A stretch of DNA of 64,000 nt from DT-110 sp030148525 (lineage in GTDB: Bacteria; Bacteroidota; Bacteroidia; Chitinophagales; Saprospiraceae). Where the stretch lies: the NCBI GenBank assembly GCA_965227445.1, contig OZ245751.1, forward strand, positions 5,332,001 through 5,396,000, written 5' to 3'. The translations under genes were made by a program, and so were the position numbers. Positions 40,675 through 48,409 of the stretch are shown here, piece after piece; within the stretch, counting starts at the first letter, position 1; each line of letters starts with the position of its first letter. Under the pieces are notes generated by a model that saw only the letters and a list, made by a program, of their open reading frames with translations, ran no database searches and was not told the origin of the DNA.

Positions 40675-41472
40675 TCACCACCAAACAATAAAAAAGCTCG
40701 CATAAGCATCACGGTGTTTTTGCCAACACAGTACCGATCTTTTTTCGGCCATGCTTTTTTGGATGTGTGCCTCTATCTCCCCGAAGCTTTTCCACTGGTT
40801 ATGCTCAGCAGGATCTATTCCCCATTCCAATTTTGGGGGGATGTAATAGCCCTTGTCGGAGTGATCCAGGCTCATAAAGTGTGTACCAGTAAGATAATAC
40901 CCTTTGATGGCTTGCTGGTAGGCGGAGGGTAATTGCCCTTCATATGCATAGGGAACAAAAAAAGAAACCAATAAACACAGCTTCTGGGTTATGCCTTCCG
41001 GTTGCACCTTATCCAGTTTGGATGCCAGGGCGCTATGGTAGAGCAAAGGGAATTGTTTGTTCTTTACCTTATCTAGCTTTTCTGTCAGGGAATCATTTCT
41101 GTTTGGGCCAATCCAGTTGTTCACTATTTCGGAAGATAGGCTTGGGTCGTATAAAAAGAACTTATACCCCAGTTCGACGTGGATCACCTGATCTGTGTTC
41201 CGGTTGGCAAGGATAAAATCGATTTCCCCGATCGTCGTCTTGTCCTCGATCAATTGAATATTTTCATACAGGACCTCATAGTTCACAGACGATCTGATCA
41301 AATGGGACACAATATGCTCTGCTACGTGCCCTAATCGCACATCGCTCGGTATGGGAAAATCTAAGTCTGCATCCAGGTTCAATTCGGAAAGATCAAAGGT
41401 CGGGAACCCGGTCACCGAGGCGTCCAGCGGGGGTGTATGTAGTATGGATGTTATTCTGGAATTGGTGTTCAT
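40675..41472 (-). CDS. DUF1853-family protein (PD-(D/E)XK superfamily)
   Basis: A 265-residue DUF1853 protein. The conserved core is LGHVAEHIVSHLIRSS, GEIDFILANRNTDQVIHVEL and GYKFFLYDPSL, followed by NWIGPNRNDSLTEKLDKV. Glu in AEH, Asp in GEIDF and Glu in HVELGYK form the arrangement of a PD-(D/E)XK nuclease-like fold, though the usual lysine is displaced (Tyr-Lys after Gly). Function of the family is not established. It is monocistronic. Confidence 0.85.
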   Translation of the reverse strand: MNTNSRITSILHTPPLDASVTGFPTFDLSELNLDADLDFPIPSDVRLGHVAEHIVSHLIRSSVNYEVLYENIQLIEDKTTIGEIDFILANRNTDQVIHVELGYKFFLYDPSLSSEIVNNWIGPNRNDSLTEKLDKVKNKQFPLLYHSALASKLDKVQPEGITQKLCLLVSFFVPYAYEGQLPSAYQQAIKGYYLTGTHFMSLDHSDKGYYIPPKLEWGIDPAEHNQWKSFGEIEAHIQKSMAEKRSVLCWQKHRDAYASFFIVWW

Positions 41473-41640
41473 ACCGACCTACGAGTCTATTTGCATGTAA
41501 TGATCCCCAACATTTCTTTAGGCTGAGGAAGGTTCCTCCTAACGGATGTTGACTTTTAGTCCTTATTTCCTGCTTCCACCTTTATACCGCTTCGTTGTAG
41601 GTATAATTTCTATGACAGCTACCAGTCACTCGATCTTAAG

Positions 41641-41780
41641 CCGTTATTAACCGTTAGTAGCCGTTGTTAACCGTTAACAACCGTTAGTAACCATTAGTAG
41701 CCGTTGTTAGCCGTTAGCAACTGTTATTAACCGTTAGCAGCCGTTGTTATCCGTTAGTAGCCGTTACTAACCGTTAGTAA
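41641..41780. repeat. 10-bp tandem array, 14 units
   Basis: Fourteen consecutive decamers with consensus CCGTTAGTAA. The first five bases CCGTT are nearly invariant, while the last five vary (AGTAG, GTTAA, AACAA, AGCAA, ATTAA). The array ends in an inverted unit (CGGTTAAAAT). The 10-bp period is close to one helical turn. The surrounding gap 41473-42047 holds no gene. A CCCGCC/GGCGTAGGCGGG hairpin is at 41908-41940. Confidence 0.88.
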
Positions 41781-41907
41781 CGGTTAAAATCGAATAAGAT
41801 ACTACGGAAATTCAGTCTAAAAAGACCACCTCAGCCCTATAGCCTTATGCAGGCAAACAGCAAGTTGTAAAAGCATTAGGCATATGGGCAGTTAAGTCCC
41901 CAAACTC

Positions 41908-41940
41908 CGCCCGCCGAAGCCCGCAAAGGCGTAGGCGGGG
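41908..41940. repeat. GAAGCC/GGCGTA mini-hairpin, copy 1
   Basis: CCCGCCGAAGCC pairs imperfectly with GGCGTAGGCGGGG. Related hairpins lie at 45533-45563 (arms CCTGCC and GGCAGG), 53343-53384 (same arms) and as an insertion at about 44404-44431. All share GCCGAAGCC and GGCGTA or its complement. Confidence 0.6.
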
Positions 41941-42047
41941 CTCCACCTCCCCAACTCCCCGGACGGGCGTAGGCAGATCTCCAAATCCCCCTTTCCCCAA
42001 ATCTCCCATTCAACTAAGCTGAAAGCAGAAAAACTCAAGCGCAAAGA

Positions 42048-44105
42048 CTACTCCATCCCCGGCACCTCCACCTCTTCCCCCCAAACATATTCCCCAAACC
42101 ACGCCCAGTTGTGCCACAGGGCGGCCAGACGCTCCTTCGGTTTTGAGATGCCGTGGCCGAAGCCTTTATACACGATCAATTTCGCCGGTACGTCGTTGTC
42201 GCGCAGGCCCTGCACCAGCTCGTAGGCGTTGGCGATGGGAACACGCCGGTCGAACTCGCCGTGCTGGATGAGGGTCGGTGTGTTCGCCTCGTTGATGGTG
42301 GTCATGGGCGAGGTCTTGGCGTAGATCTCGGGATCTTCCCAGGGCGTGGCCTGCAGGTACTGGCGGGTGAACGGGTGGATATCGGTGTTCACGTAGTAGG
42401 TCATCCAGTTGGAGATGCCCGCACCCACCGAGATGGCCGCGAAGCGATCGGTATGTGTAGTGAGGAAGGCCGAGATATAACCGCCCTGACTCCAGCCCAT
42501 ACAGCCCATGCGATCGGTATCGATCATGCCCTGCTCATCGAGGTAGTCGACTCCAGAGAGGACGTCCCAGGCGTCGCCCACGCCTAGATTGCGCACGTTG
42601 AGCGCACGGAAGTCCGCCCCGTACCCGGCCGAACCGCGGTAGTTGACGCGCAGCACCAACGCACCACCGTCGTGGTAGAGCCACTGGTTCACCGGATACA
42701 CGCCGCCGTAGATGGGCGTCGGCCGGTCGATGCCCGTAGGGCCACCGTGGATCACTACGAAGAGCGGATATTTCTTAGCGGGGTCGTAATCGTCGGGCTT
42801 GTGCAGGACGCCCTCGATGGTGGCACCGTCTTTGCTCTGCCAGGAGATGACCTCGCTCTGCGCCACCCGCCAATCGGCGATCTGAGCGTTGAAGTTGGTG
42901 AATTGTTGCGGCGCCGAACCCGGCGTCCAGGTATAGAGCTCGCCGATCTCACCCATTTGCGCGCCGGACAGGGCAAAGGTCTTGCCGTCCCGCGTCACGT
43001 CGAAGCCGTAGAGATCACGAATATCGCCCAGCACCTCGGTAACGGCTCCCGAATTGGGGTCCATCTTGAAGAGCGGCCGGATCGTCTTTTGGTAGGCGCG
43101 GGCGTAGATGCCCGTCTCCGTCCACATAATACCGCTCAGGTTTTCGTCGAAATCGGCGCCCAATTCTTTAAAGATGCCCGTTTCCAGGTTTTGCCGGAAA
43201 TAGCGGCTGTTCTGATAGTAATTGGAGGTACGATTATCAATATCGCTGGTATAGAGGATGGTCTTGCTATCGGGCGACCAGGCGACAAAGGCATCGGCCG
43301 ACGGATTTTTCACCACCGTCTGCACCTCCCCCGATGCCACGTCCAGTATGGAGATATCCGCATCAAAGAAGGAGTTGATCAGCGGATCGGGCGTATGGGT
43401 GATGGCGATCTTGGTCCCGTCGGGTGACCACTCGAAGCCGCGGATGGTGTATTCCACACTATCGATCAGGGCTTCGGCCGCGGGCCATTCGATGCAGTCC
43501 CACTCCTGGGCGGTGCTATCTTTCGGATCGTAACAGGGTAATTCGGTAGGGCTGGGTGCGTAAGGATCGACCTCGACGGCATACAGCCAGTTGAGTTTGT
43601 ATTCGCCATCGTCGACGGCGTAGGCTCCGTAGCGCTTTTCGCGTTCCTTCTCCTGATCTTCGTCGCCCACATAGCGGGTGAAGGCAATCCGTTTCCCGTC
43701 GGGCGACCAGGCGTAGTTACCGATGGATTCGTCTTCGTGGGTCAGGGCGATCGCCTCACCCCCGTCGATGCGGATAGCATGGACCTGACTCTTCTCACCA
43801 CGGTTCGAGGTGAACGACACCCACTTTCCATCGGGCGACCACTGCGGGTTGGAGCTGCTCCCATCGGGATTATTGGTCAGTTGGAAGGGCTCTTGTCCCG
43901 CTTTTTTCAGCCAGATCTCGGTATCGTAGCCATTGTCTGTCCAATCGGTCTGGCGCATGGTATAGACCATGTGCTGCCCGTCGGGCGACAAAACCGGTGT
44001 ACCAGCGCTTTTTAGCGAAAGCACTTCCTCAAAAGCGGGTACCTTTTTTTGCGAAAGCAATGAAAAAGGCAGACAGAGGATCAGAAAGAGGGTGAGGTGT
44101 TTCAT
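42048..44105 (-). CDS. S9-family prolyl oligopeptidase-type hydrolase
   Basis: A 685-residue exported serine peptidase (signal peptide ending LPFSLLSQ). Residues ~30-400 form a WD40-like/TolB beta-propeller with repeated SPDGQHMVY, WSPDGKWVSF and WSPDGKRIAF blades that gate substrate entry. The C-terminal ~270 residues are an alpha/beta hydrolase with the nucleophile in GWSQGGY (~residue 537), Asp in HGEFDRRVP and His in GFGHGIS. This places it in the acylaminoacyl-/dipeptidyl-peptidase group that degrades short peptides in the periplasm. Substrate preference is not determinable. Confidence 0.93.
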   Translation of the reverse strand: MKHLTLFLILCLPFSLLSQKKVPAFEEVLSLKSAGTPVLSPDGQHMVYTMRQTDWTDNGYDTEIWLKKAGQEPFQLTNNPDGSSSNPQWSPDGKWVSFTSNRGEKSQVHAIRIDGGEAIALTHEDESIGNYAWSPDGKRIAFTRYVGDEDQEKEREKRYGAYAVDDGEYKLNWLYAVEVDPYAPSPTELPCYDPKDSTAQEWDCIEWPAAEALIDSVEYTIRGFEWSPDGTKIAITHTPDPLINSFFDADISILDVASGEVQTVVKNPSADAFVAWSPDSKTILYTSDIDNRTSNYYQNSRYFRQNLETGIFKELGADFDENLSGIMWTETGIYARAYQKTIRPLFKMDPNSGAVTEVLGDIRDLYGFDVTRDGKTFALSGAQMGEIGELYTWTPGSAPQQFTNFNAQIADWRVAQSEVISWQSKDGATIEGVLHKPDDYDPAKKYPLFVVIHGGPTGIDRPTPIYGGVYPVNQWLYHDGGALVLRVNYRGSAGYGADFRALNVRNLGVGDAWDVLSGVDYLDEQGMIDTDRMGCMGWSQGGYISAFLTTHTDRFAAISVGAGISNWMTYYVNTDIHPFTRQYLQATPWEDPEIYAKTSPMTTINEANTPTLIQHGEFDRRVPIANAYELVQGLRDNDVPAKLIVYKGFGHGISKPKERLAALWHNWAWFGEYVWGEEVEVPGME

Positions 44106-44390
44106 CGTCAGGTGGATTGGTTTATTGACGGAAGAATGTACGAAAAAGGAGGCTGAGATTAAGGTTTAGGCTGAGGAGAATCTGTCTTCCTCAACCTGAA
44201 CCCGTTGTCTTTTACCACTCAGGCACTCAGGGCACTAAGAATTAAATCATCCTTTCAACATGAAGGTGCAGTGACCTGTACAACCAGAGCCTATCCTGAT
44301 CATTGGGAATCATCCTGGGTATTCTGATTCTAAAGATTGTATATGTAAAGACCTTCGGTGTTTGGTTCTATTAAGTACGAATATCTGGCG

Positions 44391-44570
44391 CGATCCAGCT
44401 TAACCTACGCCCGTATGGGCTTCGGCAGCCGGAGAAGGATCAGCGCTCCTTTTTGATCCGTCTGCCGTAAGCCGTAAGCCGTGAAAAGACCTCCCGTGTT
44501 TACTTGCTTTTAGGTACGAATATCTGGCGCGATCCGGAGGGTCAGCGCTCCTTTTTGATCCGTCTGCCGT
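44391..44570. repeat. ATATCTGGCGCGATCC element, copies A and B
   Basis: Copy B (44520-44570) reads ATATCTGGCGCGATCCGGAG, then GGTCAGCGCTCCTTTTTGAT, then CCGTCTGCCGT. Copy A (44391-44468) has the same ends but carries about 28 extra bases (CTTAACCTACGCCCGTATGG, then GCTTCGGC) after GCGATCCAG. Copies C and D are at 48213-48263 and 48330-48380. GGCGCGATCC and GGATCAGCGC form a stem-like inverted pair. Both copies are followed by runs of GCCGTAAGCCGT. The gap 44106-44594 holds nothing else. Confidence 0.85.
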
Positions 44571-44594
44571 AGGCCGTAAGCCGTCTACCGTCGC

Positions 44595-45401
44595 CTACCA
44601 ATTATCCCCGTCAATCAGATCGCCCAGTCCGCCGAGGATACTGCCTTCGCCTTTGTTACCGCCCTTACCGTAGTGGCGGGTGGCTCGGATCACGCGGTCG
44701 GCCATGCGACTGAAGGGCAGGCTTTGTACCCACACAGTACCGGGACCCTGTAGTTTGGCGTAGAAGAATCCTTCCCCACCGAAGATCATGTTGCGGACCC
44801 CCTTGACCATCTCAATGTCGTAGTCCACATCTCGGGTGAAAGCCACGAGGCAACCGGTGTCGACGCGCAGGGTTTCACCCAGTTCCAGACGCTTTTCCTG
44901 AACGGTGCCGCCGGCGTGCAGAAAGGCCAGTCCGTCGCCCTCGACCTTCTGCATAATGAAGCCCTCCCCACCGAAGAAGCCACGTCCCAGACGCTTGGAG
45001 AACTCAATGCCCACCGAGGTACCCTTAGCCGCGCAGAGGAAGGCATCCTTCTGGCAAATGATCTTATTCTCGTGCAGGGTCAGGTCCATGGGAATGATGC
45101 GTCCGGGATAAGGCGAGGCAAAAGATACTTTGCGCTTGCCGGTACCGCCATGGGTGAAGGCCGTCATAAAAAGGCTCTCGCCCGTCAGCATTCGTTTACC
45201 GGCCGAGAGCACTTTGCCCCAGATGCCGCCGCGGTTGCTGTTGTCGCTCCCGTCCCCAAAGATGGTGGTCATCTCAATATCGTCCTCCATCATCATAAAG
45301 CTGCCCGCTTCAGCGACGACGGTTTCGTAGGGGTCCAGTTCGATCTCTACGTACTGCATTTCTTCGCCGTAGATCTGATAGTCGATTTCGTGTGCGTTCA
45401 T
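44595..45401 (-). CDS. AIM24/TIGR00266-family protein
   Basis: A 268-residue protein of the TIGR00266 (AIM24-like) family. Diagnostic stretches are EAGSFMMMEDDIEMTTIFGD, GGEGFIMQKVEGDGLAFLHA, RVDTGCLVAFTRDVDYDIEM and GGEGFFYAKLQGPGTVWVQS. The glycine-rich ends (GNKGEGSILGGLGDLIDG) are typical. The fold is a double beta-barrel; yeast AIM24 is mitochondrial and affects membrane complexes, while bacterial function is unknown. It stands alone, 230 bases from the ABC operon upstream. Confidence 0.9.
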   Translation of the reverse strand: MNAHEIDYQIYGEEMQYVEIELDPYETVVAEAGSFMMMEDDIEMTTIFGDGSDNSNRGGIWGKVLSAGKRMLTGESLFMTAFTHGGTGKRKVSFASPYPGRIIPMDLTLHENKIICQKDAFLCAAKGTSVGIEFSKRLGRGFFGGEGFIMQKVEGDGLAFLHAGGTVQEKRLELGETLRVDTGCLVAFTRDVDYDIEMVKGVRNMIFGGEGFFYAKLQGPGTVWVQSLPFSRMADRVIRATRHYGKGGNKGEGSILGGLGDLIDGDNW

Positions 45402-45471
45402 ATTTTGTAATTCTTAATTATTAATTTTTAGTTTTTAGTTTTTAGTTTTTAATGGAACCTGGAATGGGCAG

Positions 45472-45514
45472 TGCTCAGTGCTCAATTACCGTACAAACCA
45501 TTGAGCACTGAGCA
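45472..45514. repeat. 15-bp perfect inverted repeat
   Basis: TGCTCAGTGCTCAAT pairs exactly with ATTGAGCACTGAGCA across 13 bases. It lies downstream of the ABC permease gene and could help end that transcript, though no T-run follows. A similar GAGCACTGAACACTG sequence occurs near 6800. Confidence 0.6.
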
Positions 45515-45631
45515 TTTAAAACGTCCATCTTCCCTGCCTGCCGAAGCCTTTGGCGTAGGCAGGACTGACCTCTGATTTTCGTATACCTAGAACCTTTACC
45601 TCAAACCCCAAACCTCAGACCTAACACCTGA

Positions 45632-46408
45632 TTATTTAATATTTTTTCTAGACACCAGCCAAAAGCCCGCCACAAAGAACACCACTCCGTAGATCAGGCT
45701 GATCAGGGTTCGCTTGTCGAAGGCCTGGATCTCTCCGGTCATGAAGCCCATGTAAGCGTCCATGGGATAGGTGTAGGGGATCAGGTAAGCCAACCGGTGA
45801 TTAGCCGCCACCCCGCCGAAAATCATCAGGAACACGGCCGAGCCCACACCGATAATAAAGTTATCGAAATACAGGCTCAGAAAGAAATGGATGGCTACGA
45901 TGCTGATCAGAATGGTGAACATCCGGAACAGGAACAGCACCGTTTCGGCCGGAATACTGTTTTCCGCGAAAGCGAAATTCGGTAATACCACACTCAGCAA
46001 CTCCCCGAAGATAAAGATGAAGACGTAGCTCAGTCCCAGACTCAACGCCAGCCAACCCAGGAGCACGAACACCTTACTAAAGTAAAAAGCGCCCTTCGAG
46101 GCCGGCAGGGCAAAAATGTATTTGAAGCCGCGGTTCTTGTGCTCAATATTGCTCAGCATAAAGGCAATCAGGGCCGCAAACAAGGGATACAGCAACATGA
46201 AGAACTGAAAGACATAGCGAATGAAATTCTTCCAGGGCGACATATCTTGCGGTACGTCCGGTGGATTCTCAGCGTGAAAGCCAAAAACCAGCATGGTGAC
46301 TACCAGGGGGCCGATGATGGCCAGTAGCAGTCCGCGGGTGCGGCGGGTCTTCAGCACTTCGCCGCGCAGTATTTGCAGGAAGGAGATACGGGTAGCGGTG
46401 GTCGACAT
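45632..46408 (-). CDS. ABC-2 type transporter permease
   Basis: A 258-residue membrane protein with six helices; after the short N-terminal cytoplasmic segment the first is LLLAIIGPLVVTMLVFGF. A long amphipathic loop (SNIEHKNRGFKYIFALPASK) is typical of bacitracin/lantibiotic-type permeases. The gene starts 1 base after the ATP-binding gene stop, so the two are translationally coupled. Export of a peptide antibiotic, lipid or other hydrophobic molecule is plausible, but the substrate is unknown. Confidence 0.88.
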   Translation of the reverse strand: MSTTATRISFLQILRGEVLKTRRTRGLLLAIIGPLVVTMLVFGFHAENPPDVPQDMSPWKNFIRYVFQFFMLLYPLFAALIAFMLSNIEHKNRGFKYIFALPASKGAFYFSKVFVLLGWLALSLGLSYVFIFIFGELLSVVLPNFAFAENSIPAETVLFLFRMFTILISIVAIHFFLSLYFDNFIIGVGSAVFLMIFGGVAANHRLAYLIPYTYPMDAYMGFMTGEIQAFDKRTLISLIYGVVFFVAGFWLVSRKNIK

Positions 46409-46409
46409 A

Positions 46410-47306
46410 TTATACGTTGGTTAGGTCCATGAATAATTGTTCCAGGCTGGGTGCCTCGCGCTCCAGATCATGGACGCGTACATTAGCCTGCACGACCACA
46501 CGCAGCAACTCGTTAAAGGCATCGTCGTTCTCGATCTCCACACTGACCTTTTGGCCGTTGGGCTGTACGGCCCATTCGTGCTGTTCGGCTAACTGACTGA
46601 TCCGTGCGGGATCATCGGTATACAGGTGCACGGTGCGTCGGGTGGTCGATTGCAGGTCACCAATGGGCCCCTGGAAGACCATTTCGCCTTTCTTGATTAT
46701 GCCGAGGTGGGTACAGACTTTCTCGATCTCGGAGAGAAGGTGACTACTCACGAGAATCGTTTTGCCGGCTTCCTTCAGGCGCAGAAAGAGGGCCCGCATC
46801 TCGTGGATGCCCTGGGGATCCAGTCCGTTCACCGGCTCGTCGAGGATCAGGAAATCGGGATCGTGGTAGAGAGCCATGGCGATGCCGAGGCGTTGCTTCA
46901 TCCCCATCGAAAAGTGCTTCACCTTTTTGTTGGTGGCGTGGGTGAGTCCCACCAGGTCCAGCACCTCCTCTTTTCGGTGTTTGTTGCCGGGAAACAGGAT
47001 CTCCAGGTAGCGCAGATTTTCTTTTGCCGTAAGGTGCTGATAAACCGTCGGCGATTCGATCAGGTGCCCGATGCGCGCCAGGATAGCCTGCCGGTGGCTC
47101 CGGATGTCCTTACCGAAAATAAGCACTTCCTCGTGGCGGGGGCGCAACAGCCCCAGCAGCAATTTGATGGTGGTCGACTTTCCGGCCCCGTTGGGTCCCA
47201 GGAAGCCGTATACGCTCCCCGGCGGTACCGATAGCGACAGATCTTTCAGGACCGGGGTCTTTCCAAAGGAAAACGAAAGGTTCTTCGTTTCCAGAATAGC
47301 ATCCAT
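46410..47306 (-). CDS. ABC transporter ATP-binding protein
   Basis: A 298-residue ATPase with Walker A GPNGAGKSTTIK, signature FSMGMKQRLG, Walker B FLILDEPVNGLD and switch His in VSSHLL. The C-terminal ~80-residue extension is typical of ABC-2/CcmA-like ATPases of the BcrA type. It pairs with the overlapping permease to form a complete two-gene exporter. It drives transport in the inner membrane by ATP hydrolysis. Confidence 0.95.
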   Translation of the reverse strand: MDAILETKNLSFSFGKTPVLKDLSLSVPPGSVYGFLGPNGAGKSTTIKLLLGLLRPRHEEVLIFGKDIRSHRQAILARIGHLIESPTVYQHLTAKENLRYLEILFPGNKHRKEEVLDLVGLTHATNKKVKHFSMGMKQRLGIAMALYHDPDFLILDEPVNGLDPQGIHEMRALFLRLKEAGKTILVSSHLLSEIEKVCTHLGIIKKGEMVFQGPIGDLQSTTRRTVHLYTDDPARISQLAEQHEWAVQPNGQKVSVEIENDDAFNELLRVVVQANVRVHDLEREAPSLEQLFMDLTNV

Positions 47307-47759
47307 ACAATAGGCTTTATATCAAACAGTCAGGTGATTTCCGTGCAGAATGTAGCTATCCCTGTTTTCCTTTCGGAAAAAAATGGATGGAGAGGGGGTG
47401 TTTTTCGATTAAAGGCGTTTCGGCTGTTTTCATGGACGGTCCGTGCCTCGGAGGAGATAGGGTTTTTGGACCAAGGTTCAAGGGCCATGGTCCATGGTTC
47501 TTTCTCCATGGATCGGTATTCGACCAAAAGTCAGCTCTTCGTCAAGGTCTTTTACGATTTGGAGAAGATTGCCTTTTTGGACCAAGGCCCAAGCAGGCTC
47601 ACTCCATGAACGGAGGTTATTCTCTATGGGCAAAAATTCTGTATGGGAACGAATTTTAGAACGTACCTAACGGCACTCTTGGACATCCTACTGCTCACTC
47701 CGCACCGGCTGACGCCGGTGCTTACGTTAAGGTCGTGCCTAACGGCACTGGTACAAATA

Positions 47760-47879
47760 TACCGCTTCCGACAAGGTTTGGCAAAGCCCAAACCTTGTCA
47801 CGCGAGTATATACTCGACTCGAAGTGGTTTGGTGTCCCAGCACGAAGTACTGCGGAGCAAAACCACTTCGTTGTCGGTA
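47760..47879. mobile_element. 120-bp TA-flanked mini-element, inverse copy
   Basis: TACCG...CGGTA ends with TA on both sides (47758-47759, 47880-47881). In reverse orientation it aligns with the nested element at 12958-13056: same GAAGTGGTTT/AAACCACTTC stem, same GAGTATATACTC palindrome. The third stem is changed as a pair (GACAAGG with CCTTGTC here, GAAAAGG with CCTTTTC there). The loop of the first stem is about 21 bases longer here. Confidence 0.85.
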
Positions 47880-48212
47880 TAAACGTACACGACCTAGAAA
47901 ACTCAATTCATGGAATATCAATAAATACTTTGCGTTCCTGGTCAGTCTGCAAGAGCCAAGGGCCATGGTTGAAAAAATGAGCCTTAGTACTCTGTATATC
48001 GAGGGCTGCGAACCACTGCGATCCTTTGCGGCCTTTGCGTGAAAAAGGGAAACTAGAGTTCTACAGGCAGATAATCAGCCGTAAAGAACCCCAGAGTAGA
48101 ATCGGAGGCTCAAAGCGAATTATGAAGATCAATTAAGATGATCATGGGTATTTTGTTCGAAAACCTTTATTCCCTGTAATGAAGATTCGTGTTCCGGTAC
48201 TTCAAAAGACCA

Positions 48213-48380
48213 ATATCTGGCGCGATCCGGAGGATCAGCGCTCCTTTTTGATCCGTCTGCCGTCAGCCGTACAGCGTTCTGCGGGCGCCGTCTAAAAACC
48301 TTCCGTGTTTTGGTGCTTTTAGGTACGTGATATCTGGCGCGATCCAGAGGATCAGCGCTCCTTTTTGATCCGTCTGCCGT
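48213..48380. repeat. ATATCTGGCGCGATCC element, copies C and D
   Basis: Copy C 48213-48263 and copy D 48330-48380 are near-identical to copy B at 44520. The flank upstream of copy D (CCTTCCGTGTTTTGGTGCTT, then TTAGGTACG) is also shared with copies A and B. Copy D ends 30 bases before the UvrB stop codon. Confidence 0.85.
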
Positions 48381-48409
48381 CAGCCGTGAACCTTAGGCCG
48401 TTAGGCCGT

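Larger units (their letters stand above)
47307..48409. other. 1.1-kb gene-free repeat-rich region
   Basis: No frame here looks coding. Contents in order: direct repeats of TTTTTGGACCAAGG (47463, 47574) and CCATGG-rich sequence. Then a GTACCTAACGGCAC/GTGCCTAACGGCAC pair (47656-47671, 47732-47749), the 120-bp TA-flanked element, a GCGAACCACTGCGATCCTTT relic (48006-48050), and copies C and D of the ATATCTGG element. The UvrB gene is downstream of it on the minus strand and the ABC ATPase gene upstream. Confidence 0.6.

Noticed and set aside
41641..41780. CRISPR array
   Set aside because: Units are 10 bp with no spacers and no cas genes in the window.
42672..43427. 251-codon plus-strand frame opposite the S9 peptidase
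   Set aside because: Antisense shadow; the peptidase has all catalytic motifs.
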